64,000 nt of DNA, taken from positions 62,001 through 126,000 of the forward strand of contig NZ_JAUOQR010000002.1 of the NCBI RefSeq assembly GCF_030547185.1, given 5' to 3'. A program made the translations under genes and the position numbers. This document shows, one piece after another, positions 1 through 10,549 of the stretch. The notes under the pieces were generated by a model that was not told the origin of the DNA, made no database searches, and saw only the letters and a list, made by a program, of their open reading frames with translations. This stretch comes from Neptuniibacter sp. 1_MG-2023. Its GTDB lineage: Bacteria > Pseudomonadota > Gammaproteobacteria > Pseudomonadales > Balneatricaceae. Within the stretch, counting starts at the first letter, position 1. The number at the start of each line of letters is the position of its first letter.

Positions 1-46
1 GGCGTGTCTGAAGTTTTTACATAAGCAGACGTTAGTTTAGGCAGGC

Positions 47-75
47 TTGATATCCTTTAATCTCAACTTTATATA
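47..75 (+). promoter_or_regulatory. Sigma-70-type promoter of trpE
   Basis: TTGATA (47-52), a 17-base spacer and TATATA (70-75) give a good -35/-10 pair, placing the transcript start near 82. The leader of about 100 bases up to trpE has no start codon followed by tandem Trp codons, so a classical TrpL leader peptide is not visible. The two ends also form an inverted repeat (TTGATAT 47-53, ATATCAA 73-79), which could be an operator half-site pair. Confidence 0.55.
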
Positions 76-186
76 TCAAACAGAGTTGTGGATTTCATAT
101 CCCAGTTTTATTACTGTACCTACCTCTATATTGTGCTGCTCAGTACGTCTTAAAATACAGTTTATCGGCATTGTGAGAGACCTATC

Positions 187-1686
187 ATGACACCAGAACA
201 GTTCGCGGAACTGTCCGCACAGAATTTTAATCGTATCCCAGTTACGCGTGAAGTATTGGCGGACTTAGATACACCTCTTTCTACCTACAAAAAATTAGCG
301 AATGCGCCTTATAGCTATTTGTTGGAGTCTGTTGAGGGCGGTGAGACGTGGGGACGTTATTCTATTATTGGTCTGCCTAGTCGAACGGTTTTAAAGGTAT
401 TCGGTGAGAATGTTTCTATTTTTGAGGCAAATGAACTAAGCGAGAGTCATCAAGTAGATGATCCGCTCGATTTCGTAGAAAGCTTTCAGGCGCGTTATCG
501 CGTTCCTCAAATAGAGGGTTTACCTCGCTTTAACGGTGGCCTAGTTGGGTACTTTGGTTATGACTGTGTTCGGTATGTGGAAAAACGTTTAAAAGAGAGT
601 TGTCCTGAGGACGTTTTAGGTACGCCTGATATTCTTTTAATGCTTTCAGATGAGTTGGTTGTATTTGATAATCTTGCTGGGAAATTAGTGCTGATTTGTC
701 ATGCTGATCCTGCAGAAGCTAATGCATATGAGAAAGCGCAGAGTCGCCTTGATGAGCTTGTGCTCCAGCTAAGGTCCGCAACACCTTATGGTGATAAGTC
801 GTCTGGGCAGCAACGAATTGTCAATGAATCCGAATTTAAATCTAGTTTCGGAGAGCAGGCATTTATCGAAGCTGTGGATAAGATTAAAGAATACGTTTTG
901 GATGGTGACATTATGCAGTGTGTCATTTCCCAACGTATGTCCATTCCTTTTAGTAGTAAGCCGTTGGATCTATATCGAGCATTGCGCTGTTTAAATCCGT
1001 CTCCGTATATGTATGTCCTTAATCTGGATGATTTTCATGTTGTAGGGTCTTCACCAGAAATTCTTGCTCGAGTTGAAGATGGGCAGGTAAGTGTGCGTCC
1101 TATTGCTGGAACGCGTAAGAGGGGAGCGACTCCGGAAGAAGATCTTGCTATGGAGAAGGAGCTGCTTGCCGATCCTAAAGAGATTGCTGAACATCTAATG
1201 TTAATCGATTTAGGGCGCAATGATGTAGGTCGAGTTGCTGAGATCGGTGCGGTAGAGCTTACCGATAAGATGGTGATTGAACGTTACTCCCATGTTATGC
1301 ATATAGTCTCCAATGTGAATGCAAGGTTGAAACCTGATGTGTCAGCGATGGATGTTTTGCGTGCAACGTTGCCTGCAGGTACGTTGAGTGGCGCGCCTAA
1401 AGTACGGGCTATGGAGATTATTGATGAGATGGAATCGGTTAAGCGCGGTGTTTATGGTGGTGCGGTAGGGTATCTATCTTGGAATGGCAATATGGATACG
1501 GCTATAGCGATCAGAACTGCTGTTATTAAAGATAATGTATTGCATATTCAGGCAGGCGCTGGAATTGTTGCTGATTCAGTTCCACGACTGGAGTGGAAAG
1601 AAACAATGAATAAGGGGCGGGCTATCTTTAGTGCCGTGGCTATGGTTGAGCGGGGTTTAGATAATCTGGCCAATTCCGAAACCTAG
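187..1686 (+). CDS. trpE: Anthranilate synthase component I
   Basis: Large subunit of anthranilate synthase, the first committed step of tryptophan biosynthesis (chorismate to anthranilate, using ammonia supplied by TrpG). The 499-residue length is normal. An N-terminal LLES motif near residue 46, typical of the tryptophan feedback site, is followed by the chorismate-binding domain with [20 protein letters not shown] and [15 protein letters not shown] blocks. The ATG at 187 follows a GAGAGA ribosome site. The gene is monocistronic here: it has its own promoter and terminator, and its partners trpG-trpD-trpC lie 24 kb downstream beyond the accessory cluster. The arrangement trpE apart from trpGDC is common in pseudomonads and relatives. 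Confidence 0.98.
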   Translation: MTPEQFAELSAQNFNRIPVTREVLADLDTPLSTYKKLANAPYSYLLESVEGGETWGRYSIIGLPSRTVLKVFGENVSIFEANELSESHQVDDPLDFVESFQARYRVPQIEGLPRFNGGLVGYFGYDCVRYVEKRLKESCPEDVLGTPDILLMLSDELVVFDNLAGKLVLICHADPAEANAYEKAQSRLDELVLQLRSATPYGDKSSGQQRIVNESEFKSSFGEQAFIEAVDKIKEYVLDGDIMQCVISQRMSIPFSSKPLDLYRALRCLNPSPYMYVLNLDDFHVVGSSPEILARVEDGQVSVRPIAGTRKRGATPEEDLAMEKELLADPKEIAEHLMLIDLGRNDVGRVAEIGAVELTDKMVIERYSHVMHIVSNVNARLKPDVSAMDVLRATLPAGTLSGAPKVRAMEIIDEMESVKRGVYGGAVGYLSWNGNMDTAIAIRTAVIKDNVLHIQAGAGIVADSVPRLEWKETMNKGRAIFSAVAMVERGLDNLANSET

Positions 1687-1706
1687 AAGCTAGGTATTGC
1701 TTATTG

Positions 1707-1740
1707 AAACACTCGATGAAAGTGTCGAGTGTTTTTTTAT
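1707..1740 (+). terminator. Intrinsic terminator after trpE
   Basis: A 10-bp perfect stem (AAACACTCGA 1707-1716 with TCGAGTGTTT 1725-1734), an 8-base loop and a T-rich tail. It separates trpE from the accessory cluster. Confidence 0.9.
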
Positions 1741-2380
1741 TTTTTGTTGAGAGGAAAATGTTTATAAGCTGTTATCCGTGTTTGATAAGCTCTTTGTTAA
1801 ATACCTTTCTGTTCCATATTGCGCGATTCTTTGTTTAACCTTCCCTTATTTGGCTTTTTATAGCTAAAACCTCTATATCATCTCTACTTTTTTTGTCTAA
1901 AGTTTCCTTTAGGGAGCGTTATTTAATCTCTTTGATTTTTAATTGCGCCAGCTAAAGTTTTTTAACTTTAAGGGCTGTTGTATGGCGTGATATGAGTATT
2001 TTGCTCGTTTTTAGTGCAGTATTTGGACTGTAGTTCTGTCTCTTGAATGTCATACTTTTTCGTTAATATTTTTTTGCTGCGCTGCAAAAGGCTTATTGTG
2101 TATGTTTGTTGTTTTTATTAAACTGCAGGGAGCTATAATTTTTTGTTGTATATTTTGCCTTGTTTTTATTGATGTTTATCTTGATTGATTATAAAAACAG
2201 CGTTAGTAAAATTTCGATAAAATTTTAATAAAATTTAAGGTAGATGTGTTTGTTTGTGGGAATGCACTATCTTATAGATAGAACCTCTATTGTTGTATGG
2301 ATTAATTGTAGTGCTTTGATGGCATTGATTTTGCTATTTGGTTTAGATTGCTAGCTTAAATTTGAGGCAGGGAAGATTGC
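1741..2380 (+). other. 640-bp AT-rich non-coding region upstream of the synthase cluster
   Basis: No plausible gene on either strand. It is visibly richer in A and T, with many T-runs, than its neighbours. Three short imperfect direct repeats of the form AAAATTT plus 3-4 bases occur at about 2208-2238. A weak promoter-like pair TTGATG (2169-2174)/TATAAA (2190-2195) has only a 15-base spacer and is not convincing. The region probably holds the promoter and regulator sites of the cluster and may mark its left junction. Confidence 0.5.
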
Positions 2381-5300
2381 ATGAACGAATTCAAGAAATT
2401 TGTATACACTCCAGCGGGTTATAATGATGCTTCGTTGGCTATAGCTGCTTGTAGAGCTGGAGGTATAGGGATATTAAATGCTGAATTGAGTTCAGATGCT
2501 GACAAATTACTTGAACAGTTCGCACTACTGTCTGTACATGCTAAAAACCCATACGGTATCAAAGTTGATACCCCTCAGTCGGAACTTCTTGCGTTTGCGG
2601 CCACTAAAGTTGATCAAGGTTTTCGCTATCTTATAGTTGACGAACTATTGCTGGCTACGCTAGCGGCAGATATCAAAAAATTGCGAAAACTGGGGGTCAC
2701 CGTTCTAGTTGAAGTGACGGATGCACATACGGATGCAGCGGCGCTTGAAAAACAGATCGATGGTTTGATGATTAAAGGTCATGAAGCTGGTGGTTTTGTT
2801 GGTGAAGGCAGTAGCTTTATTTTGTTACAAAAGTGGTCTTCAAAAACAAGCCTACCTATTTTTGTTCGAGGTGGTATTACTCCTCATGTTGCTGCTGCCT
2901 GTCATGCTGTTGGCGCAAAAGGTGGTGTGCTTGAAAGCCAAGTTTTATTGTTAAAAGACTCACCTTTATCGGATAGTTTGTCCTCATTTATAGGAAATTT
3001 GTCAGGTAATGAAACTGTAGCTGTTGGTGACGAAGAGCTGGGTTCTTATTTTAGAGTTTTAGTTCGCCCAGGTTACAGAGAAGCCCAAGCATTTAATTCT
3101 AAAGTGTCGGGTCAGTTGGTTAAGCCTGAAGATGTCTTAGGTAAGATCGATTGGGATGCGCCGCAAAAAGGGTTGTTGCCTTTAGGGCAGGATGTTTGTT
3201 TTGCCAAAGCTTGGCGTGAAAAATATGGTTATCTTTCTGATGTTTTTTCAGCCATTGATCAAACTATCCATGACTCGATTCAAGCTGCTATTCAACATAA
3301 ACCTCTAGCTGAAAATGCTCCATTGGCTAAAGCGCTAGGTGTGCGTTTTCCATTGGTCCAAGGTCCGATGAGTCGTGTTTCTGACAGTGCTGAGTTCGCT
3401 GGAGCAGTGGCTGATGGTGGTGCGCTACCTATGCTGGCTTTTGCTTTATTAAAAGGCGCCGCGTTAGATAAATTGCTTGCTGATACAGATGAACGACTTG
3501 GTGATAAGCCTTGGGGGATTGGCTTATTGGGCTTTGCGCCGCAGTCGCTGTTGGATGAACAGATTACGTTGGCTCAAAAGTATAAGCCGCCTTATGCGAT
3601 TATTGCCGGTGGGCGACCAGATCAGGCAGTTAAATTAGAGCAAGAAGGTATTAAGTCTTTCTTACATGTTCCTTCCGCCAACTTGATCCCGCTTTTTCTG
3701 CAAGAGGGGGCGCGTCGCTTTATTTTTGAAGGGCGTGAGTGCGGTGGTCATATAGGGCCGTTGAGTAGTTTTGTTTTATGGAGCTCAATGGTTGATCGAC
3801 TCTTGGAAGAGCTCGATTCGGGGCAAGCTAAAGGCGAGGGTATCCAATTATTATTCGCAGGCGGGATACATGATGCGGCATCTGCAGCTATGGTTCAGGT
3901 GTTGGCTGCGCCTTTATTGGATAAAGGTGTTCAAGTCGGCGCATTGATGGGGAGTAGTTATCTCTTTACCAAGGAGATCGTTGAGTCAGGTGCTATTGTT
4001 CCAGCATTTCAGAAAGAAGTGGTTGAATGTGAACATACAGTGAGTTTGGAGTCAGGCCCAGGTCATGCGAGTCGTTGCGCTTATACGCCATTTGCGAAAA
4101 TGTTTTTTAATAAACGTCGAGAGATGATAGAGCAGGGGGTGCCTGTTGATGAGGCTCGGGCTACCTTGGATGACCTTATTATGGGGCGACTTCGCATCGC
4201 TTCCAAAGGGTGTGCACGACTAGGTGAAAATGCAAAATTAACGGCACTAGATGAAGCAACACAGCATGCTGATGGTATGTATATGTTGGGCCAAGTTGCC
4301 ACTTTGCGTACTGAGCTTATTGATGTTGAGACTCTGCATGCTCAAGTAACTGAAGATAGTCATGCTTTATTAATTGCGAATTCAATGGATTTAGCTCAAG
4401 AGGATGAAGCTGATTCCGCACCTGTTGATATAGCTATTGTTGGTATATCAGGTCTATTTCCTCAAGCGAATTCAACTGAAGAGTATTGGTCAAATATATT
4501 AGATAAAGTTGATGCGATTACTGAAATCCCATCCCATCGGTGGGACTGGCGTTTGTATTTTGATGAGGATCGTTACTCCAAAGATAAAATCTACTCCCGT
4601 TGGGGTGGCTTTATTGATGATTTAGCATTTGATCCAACGAAATATGGGATGCCGCCTAAGTCGGTAGAAGCTGTAGATCCAATGCAATTAATGGCCTTGG
4701 AAGTGGCATCAAGGACTTTGGCTGATGCGGGTTATGATAAACGTAATTTTGATCGTGAAAATGCTTCTGTAATCATTGGTGCCAGTGGTGGTGCGGGTGA
4801 TGTAGGTATGCAGTATGGCTTGCGTGCAGAGATGCCGCGTTTTAAAGGTGACCTACCTGATCATATTGCTGATATTTTGCCTGAATGGACAGAAGATTCA
4901 TTTGCCGGCATCTTGATCAATGTTATGGCCGGCCGTATCGCTAATAGATTGAATTTTGGTGGTGTGAACTTTACTACGGATGCGGCTTGTGCATCGTCTT
5001 TAGCGGCGATTTACCAAGGTATCTCTGAACTTACCGCTGGGCGCAGTAATATGGTGCTTGCGGGTGGTGTAGATACAGTTCAGGGGCCATTTGGTTATCT
5101 TTGTTTTAGTAAAACTCAGGCACTTTCTCCACGCGGGCGCTGTAGTACATTTGATGTGACAGGTGATGGTATCGTGATTTCGGAAGGGATTGCGATGGTT
5201 GCCATGAAGCGCCTTGCGGATGCGGAGCGAGATGGTGATCAGATCTATGCGGTCATTAAAGGTGTTGGTGGTAGTAGTGATGGTAAAGCGAAAGGCCTAA

Positions 5301-8300
5301 CTGCTCCGTTGCCTCAAGGTCAGCTCAGAGCGATGCGTCGAGCTTACAAACAAGCCGGTTTTGGTCCTGAAACAGTAGGTCTATTTGAAGCGCACGGTAC
5401 GGGTACCGTAGCGGGTGATACGGCTGAGCTGGAAAGTACAATTAGTTTATTGAAAGAAGCGGGTGCTGGAACGCATCAAGCAGTGGTTGGATCAGTAAAA
5501 ACAATGATTGGCCACACTAAAGCTGCGGCGGGTGTGGCAGGTCTTATTAAAGCCTGTCTAGCGCTAAAACATCAGACGCTGCCGCCTCATCATGGTGTGA
5601 CTCAGCCTAATAATGTGCTGATGGGCGAAGAATGTCCGCTATATTTGGTGGATGAGGCTCAGCCTTGGATTAAAAAGGATCAGCCTAGACGTGCAGCCTG
5701 TAGTGCGTTCGGCTTTGGTGGAACCAACTTCCATGTTGTTATGGAGGAGTATCAAGGTGAATACCGCCCTTGGATGAAAAAGGCGGTAAGAACAAGCGGC
5801 CCTGCGGAACTTCTGATCTGGAGTGAGGAAACGACAGAAAAGTTAATCGCTAAACTTTCGAGTACAGCCAAAGAGTTGGCGTCAGTTACAGATTTGGATC
5901 TTAAAAAGCTCTCTTTTAATCTGATTAATAAACGCAAAAAAGATATGGCGACAGTTGTTCTTGTTGTGCGAGATCAAGCTGATTTTGCTGAGAAACTTGT
6001 TGCTACGCTTGGTTATTTAAAAGATGAAATATCTGCTTTGCCTGAAGGTGCTTATTATGGTGATGGTCAGAAAGCAGAAGGTAAAGTGGCAGCTATCTTC
6101 CCAGGGCAGGGTGCACAATATACTCAAATGGCTCGAGAGTTAGCTTATACCTACCCTGTGGTAGGTGATGCTTTGGCAGAAGCTGATGGGTTATTAAAAG
6201 AGGCTTTTGGTAAGAGGTTTTCAGGCCGTAGGCTAAGTGATTTTATCTATCCGCGTGGTGCTTATACGCCGGAACAAAAAACAGAGGCAACCCGAGCGTT
6301 AACCAGTACTGATGTTACTCAGCCAGCATTAGGGGCTGTAGAAACCGGTTTGTGGCGTATGCTGAAAACGCTTGGTTTTAATGCGGATATGTTTGCAGGC
6401 CATAGCTACGGTGAGTTTGTTGCATTACATGCCGCTGGAGTATTTGATTATGAAACCTTAGTGTCTTTGTCAGAAGCGCGTGGCCGCTTTATTGTCGATG
6501 AGGCAAATAATGCCGGAGATGAGCTAGGTACAATGGCTGCGGTGCAAGCCACTCGCGATAAAGTTGAGGATGCTATTAAAAGTATCGATGGGGTTATCGT
6601 TGCAAATCATAATGCGCCAATGCAATGTATTATTTCAGGCTCTAAGGCTGGTATAGCGCAAGCGATTGAAGTGTTATCTAAGTCGGATATTATGGCAACT
6701 CCAATACCTGTTGCCGCTGCGTTCCACTCCGCTTTTGTTAAACCTGCACAGTCTCATTTGTCTAAACTGATTGATAGTACTCAATGGACATCTCCTGAAT
6801 TACCTGTTTATTCCAATAGTGCCGGTGATGTGCATGATGCTGAAGTTGCTCAGCTTAAATCCTCTATGGCTGCTCATTTAGTTAAACCGGTCGAATTTGT
6901 TGCTGAAATTGAGGCAATGTATAGAGATGGCGCGCGGGTGTTTGTTGAAATTGGACCTAAATCAATTCTTTCTCGTTTAACTAAGCAGATTTTAGGCGAC
7001 CGTCCGCACACAACAATTACTCTAGATAATGATCAAGAGGGCGTTTATGGCCTTTTAAGTGCTTTAGCTAACTTGGTTAGCGAAGGTGTGGAGCTTGATT
7101 TATTACCATTGCTGGCAGGTATTCAGAATGAAATAGTGTCGTCTGATGCGCTAACTAGTTACGAAAGTGCTGAGCCTATTTCAAAACATGCTTGGATTCT
7201 AAATGGTAGTGGTGCAAGACGCTCTTCTGAGCCTGTTCGACAGATTGGGGTCACGCTTGAGCAAGTGATCGCACAAAATAGTGTCACGACAACTGTATTG
7301 AAAGAGGAGGGAGTTATGACAACTCCTTCGTCGCAATTAAACACAAATATTTCTTATGATGGACATCATTTTAAGCATAACAAGGAGCGAAAGATGGATG
7401 GGCGCAGGCAAGCACCAAATGCTGGTGGTCCGGCAGTAATGGCAGAATACTTTGATATGATGCGTCAATTCCTGGAAAGTCAGGAAAATGTTATGTCAAT
7501 GTATCTAGGTGGTACTTCGGTACCCCGTTCAGGTGAAACGCGACCACAGCGTCTCCCTAAAGCAGCCCCTCAAATGGCTGAACTATCAATGGAAGTTCCA
7601 GCCGTCGCCGCACCTGTTGCTGCGCCTGCTGTTGCTCCTGTTTCGGTCTCAGCACCAGCACCTGCTCCCGTAGCTGCTGTTGCTCCAGTAGCGGCGCCAG
7701 CACCTACTGCGCCAGCCGCACTGGTTGCTGCGGTTGAATCTGCCGCAAGTGATACGCTTGATCGCGACAAAATTACGCAGATGTTGCTGGAGATTGTCGA
7801 AGATAAAACAGGTTATCCGAGTGATATGGTTGGCCTTGATCAAAAACTTGAGGCTGATTTGGGTATCGATTCCATTAAGCGTATCGAGATTGTTGGTTCG
7901 TTATTAAAAACGCTTCCTGCAGCTTATGGTGATGCTTTAGGTGAAAACCGTGGTGAGCTGAATACACAGGAAAATCTGACGGGTATGTTAGATCTTTTAT
8001 GTGATTTGCCGGTGGGAGCGGCGACAAGCCCTTTTAAAGTAGCCGGGATGGGAACTGAGGTTTCGAACAAGTTTTCGGACTCCTCATTCCGGCATATAGT
8101 TGTACCTTCACCTGCTTCGATTGAGGTGAATGCTAAACGTGCTCTAAATATTGGGCATTATGTTATTACTCGAGATGCAGCAGATATAGCAGGGCAATTG
8201 GCTACACTGCTGACAGATCGAGGTTGCACTGTGCAGATTGTTGAGCCATCCATTCTGGAAAGCGAAGAACAGATACTCAATTTTTCTGCAAAAGTGTGTG

Positions 8301-10549
8301 CAGAAAAAACCGATCTAGCGGGTGTGATTCACTTAGCTGAGATCGGTAGTCCTGCCTTAATGAGTGAGAGTTCTGTTGTTGATTTTAAAGCTGTATTAAA
8401 CAGTAATGAAAAGTCATTTTTTCTCTTGCTTAAAGGATTAAGTCCTGTGTTTTCTGAAGCGGCACATATAGTTGCTGCCAGTGGACTAGGTGGAACTTTT
8501 GGCCGTACGAATGCAGTTTTTAATGGTTTGTCTTTACAATCTGGCTTTGTTGGTTGCTTAAAATCGGTATCTGAAGAACGCCCTGCGCTACGCGTTAAGG
8601 CAATTGATCTGGATGCTGAGCAATCAGTAGCCGATCTGGCAAGTATTCTGCTGGATGAAATGATGCTTTGCGGTGGTCGTCAAGAGGTAGGCTATCCAGC
8701 AGGTAAGCGAACAATATTTAAAACGGTTGCGGAGTTGTCTCCTCAGTCGTCTGAGGATGCTACGTTAGAAGGTTTAACCGTCTTGGCTACAGGCGGCTTG
8801 CGTGGGATTACAGCTGAAGTTTTACGCGAAGTTGCGTTACCCGGTAATACCTTATTGTTAACTGGGCGTAGTCCTTTGCCTGAAGCTGAAACGGCTGATA
8901 CTGCGACATTGAAAACTGAGGCAGAACTAAGACAGTTCTTTATAACTCAGGTGCGTGATGGCGTCCTTTCTCTGACTCCAGCTGAGGTTATGAAAAAAGT
9001 TGCTGGCGTTGTTGGTGCTCGAGAGATGTTGAGTAATCTTCAGGATTTCCAGCAGCGTGGTGCCAAGGTTGAATATTTTGCTGTTGATGTAACCGATGAA
9101 AGCTCAATGAAGGGGCTTTTAGATACAATTTACGATAAATATGGTGCGCTGCATGGCGTAGTTCATGGCGCAGGAATTATTGAAGATAAGCTCTTACAAG
9201 ACAAAACAAGTGAAAGCTGGTCACGTGTTGTGGAAACTAAAGTCCTTGGCTTGTTCCATATCCAAAAATATCTAAGACCTGAATCCTTGCGTTTTCTAAC
9301 AGTTTTCAGTTCGGTAGCTGGTCGATACGGTAATAGTGGTCAGTTAGATTACGCTACAGCTAATGAATTGCTAAACCGTCTATGTAGTCAGTTAAATCAG
9401 CTATGGAAAAATAAAGTAGTTGTCCGCTCTCTTTGCTGGGGGCCTTGGGGGCCTACAGCGTTTGGTGAAGGCATGGTGACTGCTGAAACTGAGGCTAAAT
9501 TTGCCGAAAAAGGCGTGGCTTTGGTAACCGCTGAAGCAGGCCGAAAGGTGTTCCGTGAGGAGATTCTACAGCAGCCATCGGAAAACGTTGAGGTGATCTG
9601 CGGTGTTGGTCCTTGGGAAAAGCATGAGGCAACGATTGGTCGTGTTGAGTTTGATGAGAGTATCCCTCGTGTAACGGGTGCTTTGTTAGATAATGCGAGC
9701 GTTACTGCGATGCCTAAAGGGGATCAGGTGGTCGAATTCTATCTTAGTGATCGCCATGAATACCTACAGCAACACCGTATCGATAATATTCCCGTGTTGC
9801 CTGCTGCAGTTGCTTTGGAAATTATGTCGGAAACTGCAACCGCGCTATGGCCAGGATGGCATGTAGTAGAAGCTCGTGACAGTCGTTTACTGAAAGGATT
9901 GCAATTAGATGATCTTAATCAGAAGTTGAAAGTGGTTGTAAATCCACCACCTTATGGCAGTAGTGATGGCTTTGACGTGACGGTAAGTCTTCAATCGGAG
10001 AAACGGATGCACTACAAGGCTGTTTTGCGTTTGGAGCAAACTTATCCGGATAGCTTTACCTATGAACCTGAGAAGCATTCAGATAAGCAGCTGTCAGTAG
10101 AGACTGCTTATAACGAATGGTTGTTTCATGGTCCCTGTTTTCAAGTAATCAAGAATATCTCTGGTTTGTCTCAGCAAGGTTCAGTCTCTGATGTTGAAAC
10201 GAGTAACCCTGCAGGGTGGTTAAGTACGACAGAGGTAGGTGATGGCTGGATTTTTGATCCTGCTATGACCGATGCAGCAGCTCAAATGGCTCTTCTCTGG
10301 GGGCGTACGTTTAATGATCAATCTGCTTTGCCTGCGCGTTTTGGTAAGGTGATGAGGTTTCAAGAGAAACTACCTGAAAAACTCAAAATGTGTTTTGCAC
10401 GTAAAGACAGTGAGCAGCCAAATATGATTGTCTCTGATGTTTATTTTATTGATGAACAAAATAATGTTGTGTTGTTAATTGAAGACCTTGAGTGTATTTC
10501 TAGTATGGAATTGAACCGTCTTGGTGGAACAGAAAAGCTGGCTAATTAA
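2381..10549 (+). CDS. PUFA-synthase-like megasynthase: (flavin barrel)x2-KS-AT-ACP-KR-DH
   Basis: Iterative type I polyketide/fatty-acid synthase of 2722 residues. Residues 1-300 and 310-600 are two successive nitronate-monooxygenase/FabK/PfaD-like flavin barrels, each with a Gly-rich block (EAGGFVG, ECGGHIG), so enoyl reduction is likely built in. KS spans about 680-1115 (active Cys870 in DAACASS; His in EAHGTGT near 1005 and GHTKAAAG near 1046). AT spans about 1235-1540 (Ser1342 in GHSYGEF). A conserved MAEYFDMMRQFLESQE helix and an Ala/Pro linker follow, then ACP (Ser1831 in LGIDSIK), KR about 2130-2420 (Tyr2324 in DYATAN) and a C-terminal DH with HRIDNIPVLP, where the usual Gly of HxxxGxxxxP is Asn. 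The ATG follows a GAGGCAGGGA ribosome site. Domain style matches PfaA/HglE-type secondary lipid synthases; the product is unknown. Confidence 0.9.
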   Translation: MNEFKKFVYTPAGYNDASLAIAACRAGGIGILNAELSSDADKLLEQFALLSVHAKNPYGIKVDTPQSELLAFAATKVDQGFRYLIVDELLLATLAADIKKLRKLGVTVLVEVTDAHTDAAALEKQIDGLMIKGHEAGGFVGEGSSFILLQKWSSKTSLPIFVRGGITPHVAAACHAVGAKGGVLESQVLLLKDSPLSDSLSSFIGNLSGNETVAVGDEELGSYFRVLVRPGYREAQAFNSKVSGQLVKPEDVLGKIDWDAPQKGLLPLGQDVCFAKAWREKYGYLSDVFSAIDQTIHDSIQAAIQHKPLAENAPLAKALGVRFPLVQGPMSRVSDSAEFAGAVADGGALPMLAFALLKGAALDKLLADTDERLGDKPWGIGLLGFAPQSLLDEQITLAQKYKPPYAIIAGGRPDQAVKLEQEGIKSFLHVPSANLIPLFLQEGARRFIFEGRECGGHIGPLSSFVLWSSMVDRLLEELDSGQAKGEGIQLLFAGGIHDAASAAMVQVLAAPLLDKGVQVGALMGSSYLFTKEIVESGAIVPAFQKEVVECEHTVSLESGPGHASRCAYTPFAKMFFNKRREMIEQGVPVDEARATLDDLIMGRLRIASKGCARLGENAKLTALDEATQHADGMYMLGQVATLRTELIDVETLHAQVTEDSHALLIANSMDLAQEDEADSAPVDIAIVGISGLFPQANSTEEYWSNILDKVDAITEIPSHRWDWRLYFDEDRYSKDKIYSRWGGFIDDLAFDPTKYGMPPKSVEAVDPMQLMALEVASRTLADAGYDKRNFDRENASVIIGASGGAGDVGMQYGLRAEMPRFKGDLPDHIADILPEWTEDSFAGILINVMAGRIANRLNFGGVNFTTDAACASSLAAIYQGISELTAGRSNMVLAGGVDTVQGPFGYLCFSKTQALSPRGRCSTFDVTGDGIVISEGIAMVAMKRLADAERDGDQIYAVIKGVGGSSDGKAKGLTAPLPQGQLRAMRRAYKQAGFGPETVGLFEAHGTGTVAGDTAELESTISLLKEAGAGTHQAVVGSVKTMIGHTKAAAGVAGLIKACLALKHQTLPPHHGVTQPNNVLMGEECPLYLVDEAQPWIKKDQPRRAACSAFGFGGTNFHVVMEEYQGEYRPWMKKAVRTSGPAELLIWSEETTEKLIAKLSSTAKELASVTDLDLKKLSFNLINKRKKDMATVVLVVRDQADFAEKLVATLGYLKDEISALPEGAYYGDGQKAEGKVAAIFPGQGAQYTQMARELAYTYPVVGDALAEADGLLKEAFGKRFSGRRLSDFIYPRGAYTPEQKTEATRALTSTDVTQPALGAVETGLWRMLKTLGFNADMFAGHSYGEFVALHAAGVFDYETLVSLSEARGRFIVDEANNAGDELGTMAAVQATRDKVEDAIKSIDGVIVANHNAPMQCIISGSKAGIAQAIEVLSKSDIMATPIPVAAAFHSAFVKPAQSHLSKLIDSTQWTSPELPVYSNSAGDVHDAEVAQLKSSMAAHLVKPVEFVAEIEAMYRDGARVFVEIGPKSILSRLTKQILGDRPHTTITLDNDQEGVYGLLSALANLVSEGVELDLLPLLAGIQNEIVSSDALTSYESAEPISKHAWILNGSGARRSSEPVRQIGVTLEQVIAQNSVTTTVLKEEGVMTTPSSQLNTNISYDGHHFKHNKERKMDGRRQAPNAGGPAVMAEYFDMMRQFLESQENVMSMYLGGTSVPRSGETRPQRLPKAAPQMAELSMEVPAVAAPVAAPAVAPVSVSAPAPAPVAAVAPVAAPAPTAPAALVAAVESAASDTLDRDKITQMLLEIVEDKTGYPSDMVGLDQKLEADLGIDSIKRIEIVGSLLKTLPAAYGDALGENRGELNTQENLTGMLDLLCDLPVGAATSPFKVAGMGTEVSNKFSDSSFRHIVVPSPASIEVNAKRALNIGHYVITRDAADIAGQLATLLTDRGCTVQIVEPSILESEEQILNFSAKVCAEKTDLAGVIHLAEIGSPALMSESSVVDFKAVLNSNEKSFFLLLKGLSPVFSEAAHIVAASGLGGTFGRTNAVFNGLSLQSGFVGCLKSVSEERPALRVKAIDLDAEQSVADLASILLDEMMLCGGRQEVGYPAGKRTIFKTVAELSPQSSEDATLEGLTVLATGGLRGITAEVLREVALPGNTLLLTGRSPLPEAETADTATLKTEAELRQFFITQVRDGVLSLTPAEVMKKVAGVVGAREMLSNLQDFQQRGAKVEYFAVDVTDESSMKGLLDTIYDKYGALHGVVHGAGIIEDKLLQDKTSESWSRVVETKVLGLFHIQKYLRPESLRFLTVFSSVAGRYGNSGQLDYATANELLNRLCSQLNQLWKNKVVVRSLCWGPWGPTAFGEGMVTAETEAKFAEKGVALVTAEAGRKVFREEILQQPSENVEVICGVGPWEKHEATIGRVEFDESIPRVTGALLDNASVTAMPKGDQVVEFYLSDRHEYLQQHRIDNIPVLPAAVALEIMSETATALWPGWHVVEARDSRLLKGLQLDDLNQKLKVVVNPPPYGSSDGFDVTVSLQSEKRMHYKAVLRLEQTYPDSFTYEPEKHSDKQLSVETAYNEWLFHGPCFQVIKNISGLSQQGSVSDVETSNPAGWLSTTEVGDGWIFDPAMTDAAAQMALLWGRTFNDQSALPARFGKVMRFQEKLPEKLKMCFARKDSEQPNMIVSDVYFIDEQNNVVLLIEDLECISSMELNRLGGTEKLAN

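Noticed and set aside
82-186. Trp leader peptide/attenuator before trpE
   Set aside because: No start codon followed by tandem Trp codons and no paired hairpins are visible.
1035-1220. Minus-strand ORF inside trpE, and many similar frames inside other genes
   Set aside because: They lie wholly within well-supported genes, have no ribosome sites and no recognisable protein content.
7570-7843. Minus-strand ORFs opposite the Ala/Pro linker of the synthase
   Set aside because: Low-complexity reverse translation of the linker; no ribosome site.
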